This document shows positions 41,322-50,658 of a stretch of DNA of 64,000 nt, one piece after another. Position numbers and translations under genes: made by a program. The notes beneath the pieces are model-generated. The model was not told the DNA's origin. It made no database searches and saw only the letters and a program-made list of their open reading frames with translations. Positions within the stretch are counted from its first letter, which is position 1, and each line of letters opens with the position of its first letter. The stretch lies in the NCBI RefSeq assembly GCF_044872765.1, contig NZ_CP085253.1, forward strand, positions 1,860,001 to 1,924,000, given 5' to 3'. The stretch comes from Micrococcus sp023147585. GTDB lineage: Bacteria > Actinomycetota > Actinomycetes > Actinomycetales > Micrococcaceae.

Positions 41322-42275
41322 ATGCCCTCCCACCCCTCCGACGCCCCGCGGCCGAAGCCGTCCGCCGCCGTGTACCGCCGCCGGCGCCTCGTGGTGGGGG
41401 CGGCCCTGCTGCTCACCCTCCTGATGGCGGCGGTGGCCGTGGGCGCGCTGATCGGACGCGGCTCCGGGGAGGGAGGCGGCGAGCCCGCCGCGTCGGACGC
41501 CGCATCCTCGTCGCAGAGCCCGGCGCCGTCGTCGTCCGCGCCGGCCGAGTCCAGCTCCGCCGCCGCCTCGCCCACGGAGGCGAGCTCGGCACCGCCGTCC
41601 GACGCTGCGAGCGCGTCCCCCACGCCCGATCCGGCCCTCGCGAGCGCCACCGCCTGCGAGCCCTCGGACCTGCGGCTCGCGGCGGCGGTGGACGAGGGGC
41701 GCTACCACCCCGGCGACGAGGCGCAGCTGCGCCTGGGCATCACCAACCTCTCCTCCACGCCCTGCAAGCTGGACGTGGGCACGGCCCAGCAGGAGTTCAC
41801 GGTGCGCGACGCCGCAGGAGCGGACGTCTTCAGCACGCGCGTGTGCCAGCAGGAGCCGACGCATCAGGACATGCTGCTCGACCCCCACGAGGAGCAGTCG
41901 GCGGTGTACCGCTGGGACGTGCGGCGCTCGCCGTCGGCCTGCGGGACGCCCGGCGCGGACCCCGCCCCGGGGGAGCACTTCCTCACGGTGGCGCTGGGCG
42001 ACCTGACGTCCCGACCGGTCTCGTTCCAGGTGCGGCCAAGCACCTCTGCCTCGGCCTCGCCCTCCCCGTCGGACTCGAGCACTCCGCTCCCGGCGCCGTC
42101 CGCGGCACCCTCCGGCACGGTCTCCTCCCCGTCCGGCCGGGCTCCGGCGAGCTCGCCCACGACGTCGGCGCGCCCGACGCCGACCACGCGTCCTCCTTCG
42201 CCGCCGGCCTCGGGGCGCCCGGCCGCGTCCTCGGCGGGAGCCACGTCCTCGGCGACCGCCACGCCATCGCGCTGA
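41322..42275 (+). CDS. membrane-anchored Ser/Pro-rich extracytoplasmic protein
   Basis: The 317-residue protein has a positively charged start, one membrane helix (about 24-45), a Ser/Ala/Glu linker to about residue 105, a small folded domain of about 120 residues with three cysteines and a DUF4232- or proteinase-inhibitor-like beta pattern (PGDEAQLRLGITNLSSTPCKLDVG), and a long Ser/Pro/Thr C-terminal tail. It is likely to sit in the cell wall. No function is assigned. It faces radA and shares the original mutY promoter region, now split by the IS. Confidence 0.72.
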   Translation: MPSHPSDAPRPKPSAAVYRRRRLVVGAALLLTLLMAAVAVGALIGRGSGEGGGEPAASDAASSSQSPAPSSSAPAESSSAAASPTEASSAPPSDAASASPTPDPALASATACEPSDLRLAAAVDEGRYHPGDEAQLRLGITNLSSTPCKLDVGTAQQEFTVRDAAGADVFSTRVCQQEPTHQDMLLDPHEEQSAVYRWDVRRSPSACGTPGADPAPGEHFLTVALGDLTSRPVSFQVRPSTSASASPSPSDSSTPLPAPSAAPSGTVSSPSGRAPASSPTTSARPTPTTRPPSPPASGRPAASSAGATSSATATPSR

Positions 42276-42297
42276 GTCCCGAGCCGCGCGGTCCGGC

Positions 42298-43737
42298 TCA
42301 GTCCTGCCGCGCGGGGGCCCCGCCCGTCCACGAGGGGATGGTGCCGAGGGCCTCGCTGAGGGAGCTGACCTCGGCCACCGTGAACCCGGCGGGGATCTCC
42401 CCGAGCGGCTCGGGTGAGCGGGGCACGAGCGCGCGGGTGAAGCCGAGGCGGGCGGCCTCGCGCACGCGCCGGCCCACGCCGGGCACGGGACGGACCTCGC
42501 CGGCGAGGCCGAGCTCGCCGACGGCGATCATCCCCTGGGGCACGGGTGCTCCCAGCTTGGCCGAGGCCACGGCCACGGCCACCGCGAGGTCCGAGGCCGG
42601 CTCGGAGAGGCGCACGCCGCCCACGGTCGCCACGTAGCAGTCGTCCTGGGCGAGGGCGAAGCGGGCCCGGCGCTGCAGCACGGCCAGGAGCATGTTCACG
42701 CGTGCGGCGTCCACGCCGGACACGGTGCGCCGGGGGCTCCCGCCGGCCGAGGGGGTGAGGAGGGACTGCACCTCGGCCACGAGTGGGCGCCTCCCCTCGA
42801 GGGTGACCGTGACGCACGTGCCCTCCACGGGGTCAGAGACGCCCGAGAGGAAGAGGCCCGAGGGGTCGTCGAGGGACTCGATCCCGTCCTCGCGCAGGTC
42901 GAAGCAGCCCACCTCGTCCGTGGGGCCGAAGCGGTTCTTCACGGCGCGCACCAGCCGCAGCCGCGAGTGGCGGTCCCCCTCGAACTGGCACACCACGTCC
43001 ACGAGGTGCTCCAGGAGGCGGGGCCCGGCGATCGTGCCGTCCTTGGTCACATGCCCCACGAGGATGGTGGTGATGCCCTCCTCCTTGGCCGTGCGGATGA
43101 GGCTCGCGGCCACCTCCCGCACCTGGGTGACGCCGCCGGCCACGCCGTCCACCTCCGCGGACTGCAGGGTCTGCACCGAGTCCACGATCACGAGGGAGGG
43201 CCTGATCCGCTCGATCTGCCCGAGCGCGCGGCCGAGGTCGGTCTCCGCGGCGAGGTGCAGGGTCTCGGCGAGGGCCCCGATCCGGTCTCCCCGCATGCGC
43301 ACCTGCGCCGCGGACTCCTCGCCCGTCAGGTACAGCACGGTGCGGGGCTCGGCCGCACCGCCCCCCTCGCCGCCCGCGTCCGCACCCCGGGCCGTCTGCG
43401 CCGCCACGTCCAGCAGGAGCGTGGACTTGCCGATCCCCGGCTCGCCGGCCAGGAGGATCACCGCACCCGGCACGAGCCCGCCGCCGAGCACGCGGTCCAG
43501 TTCGCGCACCCCGGTGGAGCGGAACGACGCCGCGGAGGCGTCCACCTCTGCGATCCGCGGGGCGGGGGAGGCGACCGTGGACGCGCGGGTGCGGCCCGTC
43601 GTCGAGGCGCCCCCGGCCTCCTCGACCGTGCCCCACGCCTGGCACTCCCCGCAGCGGCCCACCCACGTCACGCTGGTCCAGCCGCACTCGGTGCAGCGGT
43701 ATCCGGGGGCGCGCTTGGCGGGGGTCTTCGTGGCCAT
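42298..43737 (-). CDS. radA: DNA repair protein RadA
   Basis: RadA is a RecA-like ATPase that helps branch migration and recombination repair. The 479-residue protein has an N-terminal C4 zinc finger (CTECGWTSVTWVGRCGEC, about 13-30), Walker A GEPGIGKST near 100-108, the KNRFG motif (VKNRFGPTDEVG near 277) and a C-terminal Lon-like domain. The ATG at 43737 lies seven bases after TAGAGT and is preferred over the one at 43746. Confidence 0.95.
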   Translation of the reverse strand: MATKTPAKRAPGYRCTECGWTSVTWVGRCGECQAWGTVEEAGGASTTGRTRASTVASPAPRIAEVDASAASFRSTGVRELDRVLGGGLVPGAVILLAGEPGIGKSTLLLDVAAQTARGADAGGEGGGAAEPRTVLYLTGEESAAQVRMRGDRIGALAETLHLAAETDLGRALGQIERIRPSLVIVDSVQTLQSAEVDGVAGGVTQVREVAASLIRTAKEEGITTILVGHVTKDGTIAGPRLLEHLVDVVCQFEGDRHSRLRLVRAVKNRFGPTDEVGCFDLREDGIESLDDPSGLFLSGVSDPVEGTCVTVTLEGRRPLVAEVQSLLTPSAGGSPRRTVSGVDAARVNMLLAVLQRRARFALAQDDCYVATVGGVRLSEPASDLAVAVAVASAKLGAPVPQGMIAVGELGLAGEVRPVPGVGRRVREAARLGFTRALVPRSPEPLGEIPAGFTVAEVSSLSEALGTIPSWTGGAPARQD

Positions 43738-43744
43738 GCCGATC

Positions 43745-43750
43745 ACTCTA
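43745..43750 (-). promoter_or_regulatory. -10 element of radA (leaderless)
   Basis: TAGAGT ends seven bases before the radA ATG. Confidence 0.6.
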
Positions 43751-43785
43751 GGACGGCCCCCGGACGCGCTTGGCCCCGCCGGCGC

Positions 43786-44955
43786 TCAGACCCGGGGCAG
43801 GTACCCCACGGCCGCCTGGTGCGACGCCCCCGTGGCCTCGATGAGGTCCACCATCATCGGGCGCAGCAGCATCACGAGGGCCTCGCCGTGGATCGAGCCC
43901 CCGCCGAGCTGCGCCGGGTCGAGGCGGGCGGCCGCGGCACCGAGCGCGTCCCGGGCGCCCGAGAGAGAGCGATGGCGGCCCTCTTCCTGCGGCTCCACGA
44001 GGGAGCGGTGCAGCACGTCGACGGCGTCCGCCGCCTCGTCGAACCACGCCGCCAGCCGCTCGCGGTGCTCGTCGTCGAACGAGCCCGAGTCCAGCGCGGT
44101 CACCACGCGCCGCGCGACGATCCGCAGGGAGCGCACCGCGAGGTCGGAGCGGTCCGCGGCGTTGGAGACGTCCTCCACGAACGAGCGGGAGGAGCGCTGC
44201 AGGGGATTGAAGGTGGCCTGCTCCTCGGCCACCTTCAGCTCCTTGCGGACCTCCTCCAGGGTGGAGTGCGTGCCGCGGCATGCCACGAGCGCCATCCACG
44301 CCGCCCGGGAGTCCTCCTCCCGCAGGCTCCTCGAGAGGTCGCGCAGCACCGTGGCCACGGCGTCGAAGAGCCCCTGGAGCTGATGCACGGTGCCGCGGCG
44401 CGCGTCCTGCGGGGAGAGGAACGTGACCACGAGCGCCAGCGCGCCGCCCACGAGTGCGTCCCCGCTGCGGGCGAAGGGGCCGCCCTCGCCGATGGGCAGG
44501 AGCACCACCAGGACGGACTGCAGGGACATCTGCATGGTGAAGGTGGAGCCGGAGTCGAGGAAGCGGGCCACCATCACGGAGACGAACACCACGACGGCGG
44601 CCTGCCACAGCCCGCGGCCCAGCCCGAGCATGAGGAGGTCCCCGATGAGGATGCCCAGCGTGCAGCCGACCGCCACCTCGGCCACCTTCCGCACCTTCGG
44701 CTCGCGGTTGAAGCCGAGCGCGATGAGCAGGGCGGTGGAGGCGAAGAGGGGCTGGTCATGGCCGAGCACGGTCTCGGCGAACGCGTACGCGCCCACGGCG
44801 CACAGCGCGATGAGAGCGGCGTGCGAGGCCGAGGAGCGCACGCGGGCCCAGCCCGACCGGGCGCGGCGGCGCACGAACACCCCGACCCGTCCCCGCCGGG
44901 TCGCCGGAGGCACGGCGGGCAGGGTCCCCGTCGCGGTGGCGAAGCGCTCCGTCAT
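43786..44955 (-). CDS. FUSC-family membrane protein
   Basis: The 389-residue protein has six membrane helices between about 45 and 180 (HAALIALCAVGAYAFAETVLG, then ALLIALGFNREPKVRKVAEVAVG and others) followed by a helical cytoplasmic domain. The pattern fits the FUSC/aromatic acid exporter-like group; the substrate is unknown. The ATG at 44955 lies seven bases after TAGGGT. It does not overlap radA and has its own promoter. Confidence 0.78.
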   Translation of the reverse strand: MTERFATATGTLPAVPPATRRGRVGVFVRRRARSGWARVRSSASHAALIALCAVGAYAFAETVLGHDQPLFASTALLIALGFNREPKVRKVAEVAVGCTLGILIGDLLMLGLGRGLWQAAVVVFVSVMVARFLDSGSTFTMQMSLQSVLVVLLPIGEGGPFARSGDALVGGALALVVTFLSPQDARRGTVHQLQGLFDAVATVLRDLSRSLREEDSRAAWMALVACRGTHSTLEEVRKELKVAEEQATFNPLQRSSRSFVEDVSNAADRSDLAVRSLRIVARRVVTALDSGSFDDEHRERLAAWFDEAADAVDVLHRSLVEPQEEGRHRSLSGARDALGAAAARLDPAQLGGGSIHGEALVMLLRPMMVDLIEATGASHQAAVGYLPRV

Positions 44956-44962
44956 GCCGCAC

Positions 44963-44968
44963 ACCCTA
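44963..44968 (-). promoter_or_regulatory. -10 element of the FUSC gene (leaderless)
   Basis: TAGGGT ends seven bases before the ATG at 44955 on the minus strand. Confidence 0.6.
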
Positions 44969-45046
44969 TGCCGCGCGACCCGCAGGGGGGCCGCGCGGGT
45001 CGCGGAGTGACCGACGACACGCCCCGGGGCGCGCTCGGACGCATGC

Positions 45047-45101
45047 GTTCACCCCGTGTTCACCTCCGGCGGGCTGTGGATTCACTTCGGGCCCCTAACG
45101 T
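45047..45101 (+). promoter_or_regulatory. PHO box and promoter of pstS
   Basis: Two adjacent 11-base repeats, GTTCACCCCGT (45047-45057) and GTTCACCTCCG (45058-45068), and a third in register, ATTCACTTCGG (45080-45090), match the direct-repeat unit GTTCACC known for PhoP in Streptomyces. The third unit lies at the -35 position of a TAACGT -10 (45096-45101). This predicts induction by phosphate starvation. Confidence 0.78.
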
Positions 45102-45171
45102 CAGCGACGGTGCAGGTCCCGGAACTCCGGCTCCTGCCGGCATCGTCATCCAGAATGAAAGAGGCACTTCC

Positions 45172-46374
45172 ATGAAGGCTCTCCGCATCGGCCGCCCCGC
45201 CGCCGTCCTCTCCGTGGCCGCCCTGGCCCTGACCGCCTGTGGCAACGGCGGCGACAGCGCCGCGTCCTCCGCCACCTCCGCCGCCGCGACCACCTCGGCT
45301 GCCGCCTCCACCTCTGCGTCGGCCTCCACCTCGACGTCGGCCTCCGGCTCCGCCTCCGAGTCCTCCTCGGCCGCTGCCGCCCCGGCCGCCATCGACGTCC
45401 CCACCGCCTCCGGCACCCTGATCGGCTCCGGCGCCTCCTCGCAGGAGGCCGCCATGACCTCCTGGACTGATGGCGTCAAGACCGTCTCCCCGGACCTCCA
45501 GGTCCAGTACTCCCCGGACGGCTCCGGCGCGGGTCGCGAGGCCTTCCTGGCCGGCTCCTCCAGCTTCGCCGGCTCCGACGCCGCCCTCAAGGACGACGAG
45601 AAGGAGCAGGCCAAGGAGGTCTGCGGCGACAAGGGCGCCTTCCACGTCCCGGCCTACGTCTCCCCGGTCGCCGTGGCCTACAACGTCGAGGGCATCGACG
45701 AGCTGAACCTGGACGCCGACACGGTCGCCAAGATCTTCTCCAAGGAGATCACCACCTGGAACGACCCCGCCATCGCCGCCCTCAACGAGGGTGCCGAGCT
45801 GCCCGACACCGCGATCACCGTGGTGCACCGCTCGGACGAGTCCGGCACCACCGAGAACTTCACCGACTACCTCGCCGAGGCCGCTCCTGAGTCCTGGACC
45901 TGGGAGGCCGACAAGAAGTGGCCCTCCGAGATCACCGCCGAGTCCGCTCAGGGCACCAAGGGCGTCGTCTCCCAGGCCGCTCAGACCGACGGCGCGATCA
46001 CCTACACCGATGCCTCCGGCGTCGGCTCGCTGAAGACCGCCAAGATCGGCGCGGACGGCGCGTTCTCCGAGCTCTCCCCGGAGGCCGCCGCCAAGATCGT
46101 GGCCGAGTCCGAGCAGAACGAGGACGGCTCCGTCAAGCTGGACCGGACCAAGACCGGCGAGAACACCTACCCGATCGTGCTGGTCTCCTACCACATCTAC
46201 TGCAACCAGTACCCCGATCAGGACACCGTCGACCAGGTGAAGTCCTTCGCTTCGTACGTGATCTCCGAGGACGGCCAGAAGGCCGCCCAGGACGCCGCCG
46301 GCTCCGCCCCGATCGACGCCGAGATGGCGACCTCCGCCAAGGAGCGCATCGACGCCATCACTGTGGCGGGCTGA
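45172..46374 (+). CDS. pstS: phosphate ABC transporter substrate-binding lipoprotein
   Basis: PstS captures phosphate outside the membrane for the PstCAB transporter. The 400-residue precursor has a lipoprotein signal with lipobox LTAC at about 20-23, a low-complexity Ser/Ala/Thr linker to residue 75, and the phosphate-binding fold with IGSGASSQEAAM, SSSFAGSDAAL and HRSDESGTTENF, which contain the ligand-contacting residues. It is followed by a hairpin and then pstC, pstA and pstB. Confidence 0.95.
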   Translation: MKALRIGRPAAVLSVAALALTACGNGGDSAASSATSAAATTSAAASTSASASTSTSASGSASESSSAAAAPAAIDVPTASGTLIGSGASSQEAAMTSWTDGVKTVSPDLQVQYSPDGSGAGREAFLAGSSSFAGSDAALKDDEKEQAKEVCGDKGAFHVPAYVSPVAVAYNVEGIDELNLDADTVAKIFSKEITTWNDPAIAALNEGAELPDTAITVVHRSDESGTTENFTDYLAEAAPESWTWEADKKWPSEITAESAQGTKGVVSQAAQTDGAITYTDASGVGSLKTAKIGADGAFSELSPEAAAKIVAESEQNEDGSVKLDRTKTGENTYPIVLVSYHIYCNQYPDQDTVDQVKSFASYVISEDGQKAAQDAAGSAPIDAEMATSAKERIDAITVAG

Positions 46375-46406
46375 TCACCGTCCACTGACGCGTGAGCAGT
46401 CATCCG

Positions 46407-46447
46407 CACACCGGCCGCTGGCTCCCACGGGGGCGGCGGCCGGTGTG
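46407..46447 (+). terminator. hairpin between pstS and pstC
   Basis: CACACCGGCCGC (46407-46418) and GCGGCCGGTGTG (46436-46447) pair perfectly with a 17-base loop. It may partly stop transcription, so that pstS is made in excess over the permease genes. Confidence 0.7.
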
Positions 46448-46518
46448 TGTGCCCATGACGGCATCCCGGCCGGGCGGTGAACCCGGCCACCATCACCCCA
46501 GTCCTGAGGGAAGGCATC

Positions 46519-47484
46519 GTGTCAACATCCGCAACCGAGGCTGCGCCCAGCACCTCCGTCAAGAAGTCCGCCCGGGGCGGCGCCGCCGGAGACAAGGTCT
46601 TCTCCGGCCTCTCCCTGGCCGCAGGCATCCTGATCCTGCTCATCCTGGCCTTCGTGGCGATCTTCCTGGTGACGGAGTCTCTCCCGGCGCTCTTCCCTGA
46701 GGCCTACGGCGAAGAGCTCAAGTCGGCCGACTCCTTCTTCGGGTACGTCGGGCCGCTCATGGCCGGCACCCTCATGGCGGCGATCGTCGCGCTGATCCTG
46801 GCCACGCCGGTCGCCGTGGGCGTCGCCCTCTTCATCTCCCACTACGCCCCGCCGAGGATCGCCCAGCCGGTGGCCTACGTCATCGACCTCCTGGCCGCCA
46901 TCCCCTCCGTGATCTACGGCATCTGGGGCTGGCTCACGCTCGCCCCGCTCATGGTGCCGATCTACGAGTGGCTGAACCAGTACCTGGGCTGGCTGCCCTT
47001 CTTCGGCGGTCCGGTGACCGGCACGGGCCGCGTCATCATGACCTCGGGCGTGGTCCTGGCCGTCATGGTGCTCCCCATCATCACGGCCCTGTGCCGCGAG
47101 ATCTTCACCCAGACGCCGAAGCTCCACGAGGAGGCGGCGCTCGGGCTCGGCGCCACGCGCTGGGAGATGATCAAGATGACCGTCTTCCCGTTCGCCCGCG
47201 CCGGCATCATCTCCTCCATCATGCTCGGCCTCGGCCGCGCGCTGGGTGAGACCATGGCCGTGACCATGGTGCTCTCGCCCGGCAAGTTCAGCTCGTCCCT
47301 GATCGAGGAGGGTCGCAACAAGACGATCCCCTCGGAGATCGCCCTGAACTTCCCGGAGGCCTATGGCATCCGACTGAACGAACTGATCGCCGCCGGCCTC
47401 ATGCTGTTCATCATCACGCTGGTGGTCAACATGGTCGCCCGGTGGATCGTGAACAAGCACAAGGAATTCTCGGGAGCCAACTGA
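46519..47484 (+). CDS. pstC: phosphate ABC transporter permease PstC
   Basis: The 321-residue inner-membrane subunit has six helices and the cytoplasmic EAA loop EEAALGLGATRWEMIKMTVFP near 212-232 that contacts PstB. GTG at 46519 has GGGAAGG upstream and is preferred over GTG 46477. The stop overlaps the pstA start (TGATG). Confidence 0.94.
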   Translation: MSTSATEAAPSTSVKKSARGGAAGDKVFSGLSLAAGILILLILAFVAIFLVTESLPALFPEAYGEELKSADSFFGYVGPLMAGTLMAAIVALILATPVAVGVALFISHYAPPRIAQPVAYVIDLLAAIPSVIYGIWGWLTLAPLMVPIYEWLNQYLGWLPFFGGPVTGTGRVIMTSGVVLAVMVLPIITALCREIFTQTPKLHEEAALGLGATRWEMIKMTVFPFARAGIISSIMLGLGRALGETMAVTMVLSPGKFSSSLIEEGRNKTIPSEIALNFPEAYGIRLNELIAAGLMLFIITLVVNMVARWIVNKHKEFSGAN

Positions 47485-48674
47485 TGAGCACCGCACTCAA
47501 CGACTCGCCGACGCGGGAGAACATCCCGTCGTCGAAGCACACGCAGAACTCCCTCACCGCCGGGCAGATGCCCCGCTGGGTGTGGGCAGTGGTGGCCGCA
47601 GCCGCCCTTCTCGTGGCCCTGGGCCTCGAGCTCCTCATCAAGGGCGAGGAGTTCCGGGTCGCCCGCCTCGCCGTGATGACCCTCATCTCGTACGTGGTGG
47701 GCATGTACATCGTGACGCGTCTGCTGGAGAACGGCCGCAAGGCCACGGACGGCCTGTGGCGCAACCTCGTGTGGGCGGCGTTCCTCATCGCCCTCGTTCC
47801 GCTGGTCTCCGTCATCTGGTCGGTGATCTCGGACGGCGCTCCGACGCTGTTCGGCAACCCGCAGGTGCTGTGGAACGACATGGACGGCGTCACGGGCACC
47901 ACGGACGCCGCCTACCTCAACGACGGCCAGCCCCTCGGCGGCCTGCCCGGCGGCTTCGCCCACGCCCTCGTCGGAACGCTGATGATCACGCTCATCGCGA
48001 CCCTGATCGCGGTGCCGATCGGCCTCCTGACCTCCATCTACCTCGTGGAGTACGGGCGGGACGGCTGGCTCTCGCGGTCCATCATCTTCTTCGTGGACGT
48101 GATGACCGGCATCCCCTCGATCGTGGCCGGCCTCTTCGCCTTCGCGGCCATGTCCCTGCTCCTCGAGCTGGTGATGGGCGAGGGCCCCAAGGCGCTGCAG
48201 TCGGTGAAGATGGGCCTCACGGCCGCCGTCGCCCTCACTGTGCTGATGATCCCCGTGGTGGTCCGTTCCACCGAGGAGATGCTCCGCGTCGTCCCGAACG
48301 AGCTGCGCGAGGGCTCCTACGCCCTGGGCGTGCGCAAGTGGCGCACCATCTCCAAGGTGGTCATCCCCACCGCGATCTCGGGCATCCTCTCGGGCATCAC
48401 CCTGGCCATCGCCCGCGTCACGGGTGAGACCGCGCCGATCCTCGTGACGGCCGGCTTCGCGACCACCATGAACTGGAACCCGATGGACAACTGGATGACG
48501 GCCCTGCCGGTGTACATCTACCGCCAGCTCGTCTCGCCGACGTCGCCGACCGCGTACGACGTGTCCACCGACCGTGCCTGGGCCGCGGCCCTGGTCCTGA
48601 TCATCATCGTGATGGCGCTGAACCTCATCGCGCGCATGATCGCCAAGGCGTTCGCCCCCAAGACGGGCCGCTGA
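47484..48674 (+). CDS. pstA: phosphate ABC transporter permease PstA
   Basis: The 396-residue second permease subunit has six core helices and the EAA loop NELREGSYALGVRKWRTISKVVIP near 272-295. About 90 extra residues at the N-terminus carry two further hydrophobic segments (30-50 and 65-85), which is common in Actinobacteria. It overlaps pstC, and a hairpin lies between it and pstB. Confidence 0.94.
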   Translation: MSTALNDSPTRENIPSSKHTQNSLTAGQMPRWVWAVVAAAALLVALGLELLIKGEEFRVARLAVMTLISYVVGMYIVTRLLENGRKATDGLWRNLVWAAFLIALVPLVSVIWSVISDGAPTLFGNPQVLWNDMDGVTGTTDAAYLNDGQPLGGLPGGFAHALVGTLMITLIATLIAVPIGLLTSIYLVEYGRDGWLSRSIIFFVDVMTGIPSIVAGLFAFAAMSLLLELVMGEGPKALQSVKMGLTAAVALTVLMIPVVVRSTEEMLRVVPNELREGSYALGVRKWRTISKVVIPTAISGILSGITLAIARVTGETAPILVTAGFATTMNWNPMDNWMTALPVYIYRQLVSPTSPTAYDVSTDRAWAAALVLIIIVMALNLIARMIAKAFAPKTGR

Positions 48675-48677
48675 ACC

Positions 48678-48712
48678 TCGGCCGCCCCGGACATCCGTGC
48701 CGGGGCGGCCGA
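48678..48712 (+). terminator. hairpin between pstA and pstB
   Basis: TCGGCCGCCCCGG (48678-48690) and its complement at 48700-48712 form a 13-base stem with a nine-base loop. Confidence 0.65.
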
Positions 48713-48768
48713 ACGGCCCACCCAGACCTCCGCTCCCCAGCGATCCTCGTAAAGGAAGACCAGCTCTC

Positions 48769-49548
48769 ATGTCCAAGCGCATCCAGGCCAAAGACGTCGA
48801 CGTCTACTACGGCAAGTTCAAGGCGGTGGAGGAGGTCAACATCGACATCGCCCCCCGCACGGTGACGGCGTTCATCGGTCCCTCCGGCTGCGGCAAGACC
48901 ACGTTCCTGCGCGCCATCAACCGCATGCACGAGGTGCTCCCCGGCGCCTACGTCGAGGGCGAGCTGCTCCTCGACGGCGAGAACGTGTACGGCTCCGGCG
49001 TGGACCCCGTGTCCATCCGCTCGCAGATCGGAATGGTGTTCCAGCGCCCGAACCCGTTCCCCACGATGTCCATCCGCGACAACGTGCTGGCCGGCTACAA
49101 GCTCAACGGCACCAAGCTCAACCGCGCCGACTCGGACGCCATCGTGGAGAAGTCCCTGCGCGGCGCCAACCTCTGGAACGAGGTGAAGGACCGCCTGGAC
49201 AAGCCGGGCTCGGGCCTCTCCGGCGGCCAGCAGCAGCGCCTGTGCATCGCCCGCTCCGTGGCCGTGTCCCCGGACGTGATCCTCATGGACGAGCCCTGCT
49301 CCGCGCTCGACCCGATCTCCACCCTCGCGGTGGAGGACCTCATCAACGAGATGAAGGAGCAGTACACGGTCATCATCGTCACGCACAACATGCAGCAGGC
49401 CGCTCGCGTGGCGGACAAGACCGCGTTCTTCAACATCCAGGGCATCGGCAAGCCCGGCAAGCTGATCGAGTACGACGACACGAACGTCATCTTCAACAGC
49501 CCCTCGAACCAGCAGACCGAGGACTACGTCTCCGGCCGCTTCGGCTGA
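48769..49548 (+). CDS. pstB: phosphate ABC transporter ATP-binding protein
   Basis: PstB hydrolyses ATP to power phosphate uptake. The 259-residue protein has Walker A GPSGCGKTT near 38-46, the Q-loop, signature LSGGQQQR near 148 and Walker B LMDEPCSALD near 168-177, with the switch His in VTHNM. AAAGGAAG precedes the ATG. It is the last gene of the operon. Confidence 0.95.
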   Translation: MSKRIQAKDVDVYYGKFKAVEEVNIDIAPRTVTAFIGPSGCGKTTFLRAINRMHEVLPGAYVEGELLLDGENVYGSGVDPVSIRSQIGMVFQRPNPFPTMSIRDNVLAGYKLNGTKLNRADSDAIVEKSLRGANLWNEVKDRLDKPGSGLSGGQQQRLCIARSVAVSPDVILMDEPCSALDPISTLAVEDLINEMKEQYTVIIVTHNMQQAARVADKTAFFNIQGIGKPGKLIEYDDTNVIFNSPSNQQTEDYVSGRFG

Positions 49549-49564
49549 GTCGCTCCCGCTGCGT

Positions 49565-49599
49565 CGAGACCCCGCCCGGGCCACCCGGGCGGGGTCTCG
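49565..49599. terminator. bidirectional terminator between pstB and PiT gene
   Basis: The arms 49565-49580 and 49584-49599 are perfectly complementary over 16 bases (CGAGACCCCGCCCGGG and its complement), with a three-base loop. It lies between convergent genes. Confidence 0.85.
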
Positions 49600-49617
49600 T
49601 CGTCTCCGTGTGCGGTC

Positions 49618-50643
49618 TCAGACCAGCAGGAGGAGTGCCAGGCCGAGAAGCAGAGCGGCGCCGAGGCATGCCAGCGGCGTGAGCAGCCACCACGCGACCA
49701 CGCGCAGCACCTGGGGCCAGCGCACGGACGCGTAGGTCTGCGTCTGCCCGGCGCCGACGATGCCGGCGGTGAGGGTGTGGGTGGAGGACAGCGGCAGGTG
49801 GAGGACGAGGGAGCCCACGAAGAGCAGGCCCGCGGGCACGGCGGCCGCCACGGCCGCGCGCAGCGGGTCCAGGGCCACGAGGCGCTCCGTGAGGGTCCAG
49901 GCGATCCGCCATGCCCCGCCCAGCGTCCCCACGGCCATCGCGAGGGCGAAGACCGCGGCGCTCAGCCCGAACACCCAGGACGCCGCGGGGGCGCCCGGCG
50001 GCACGCCTGCGCCCATGAGGCAGATGGCCCAGAGCAGCCCCAGGCGCTGCCCGCCCTGCACGCCGTGGCCCACCGCCGTCGCGCCCCCGGAGACGGCGAG
50101 GGCGATCCGGGCGCGGTGCTGCACGTTCACCGTGGAGCCCGTGGTGCCGAGCCGCACGAGCGGCGGGGTGAGGACGCGGGCGAGCCCCCACGCCAGGAGG
50201 GGTGAGAGGAGCAGACCCACGGCGACCTCCCATCCCACCCGGTCCATGACCACCGGCTCGAGCTCGTGCCCCAGCTCGAGGTGGGCGGCGAGGTGGGCCC
50301 CGGCCAGCGCGGCGAGCAGGGCATGGGCGGTGGAGCCGGGAATGCGCCGCCACCACAGCAGCAGTCCCCACGCGACCGCCACGAGGACAGCCGTGGCCAC
50401 GGTGATGTGCCCCACCACCCCGGACATCACGTGGGGGGTGAAGAAGGAGACGCTGAGGGTGATCAGGCCCATGCCCAGCACCACGCCGATCCCGTTCAGC
50501 AGGGCGGCCATGACGAGGGCCAGGCGCGGCGTCAGGGCGCGGAATCGCACGGGCAGGGCCACGGAGTTGGGTGCGTCGCGGAAGCCCATGACCACGCCGA
50601 GGAGGCAGAGGAGGGCGAAGACGATGCCGAGACCCGCCGTCAT
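49618..50643 (-). CDS. PiT-type inorganic phosphate transporter
   Basis: The 341-residue protein has about ten membrane helices in two halves. The first signature is GFRDAPNSVALPVRFRAL near 20-37 and the second lies in the GGATAVGHGVQGGQRLGLLWA segment near 190-210, followed by LSSTHTLTAGIVGAG near 295. PiT carriers use a conserved Asp in both signatures; here the first is kept and the second reads Gly. It probably carries phosphate or metal phosphate. It lies 15 bases after the DUF47 gene, its usual partner. Confidence 0.86.
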   Translation of the reverse strand: MTAGLGIVFALLCLLGVVMGFRDAPNSVALPVRFRALTPRLALVMAALLNGIGVVLGMGLITLSVSFFTPHVMSGVVGHITVATAVLVAVAWGLLLWWRRIPGSTAHALLAALAGAHLAAHLELGHELEPVVMDRVGWEVAVGLLLSPLLAWGLARVLTPPLVRLGTTGSTVNVQHRARIALAVSGGATAVGHGVQGGQRLGLLWAICLMGAGVPPGAPAASWVFGLSAAVFALAMAVGTLGGAWRIAWTLTERLVALDPLRAAVAAAVPAGLLFVGSLVLHLPLSSTHTLTAGIVGAGQTQTYASVRWPQVLRVVAWWLLTPLACLGAALLLGLALLLLV

Positions 50644-50658
50644 CGGGCCGCTCCCGCC

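Noticed and set aside
45290..45400. Coding repeat in pstS as a separate element
   Set aside because: It encodes the Ser/Ala/Thr linker common in lipoproteins of this kind.
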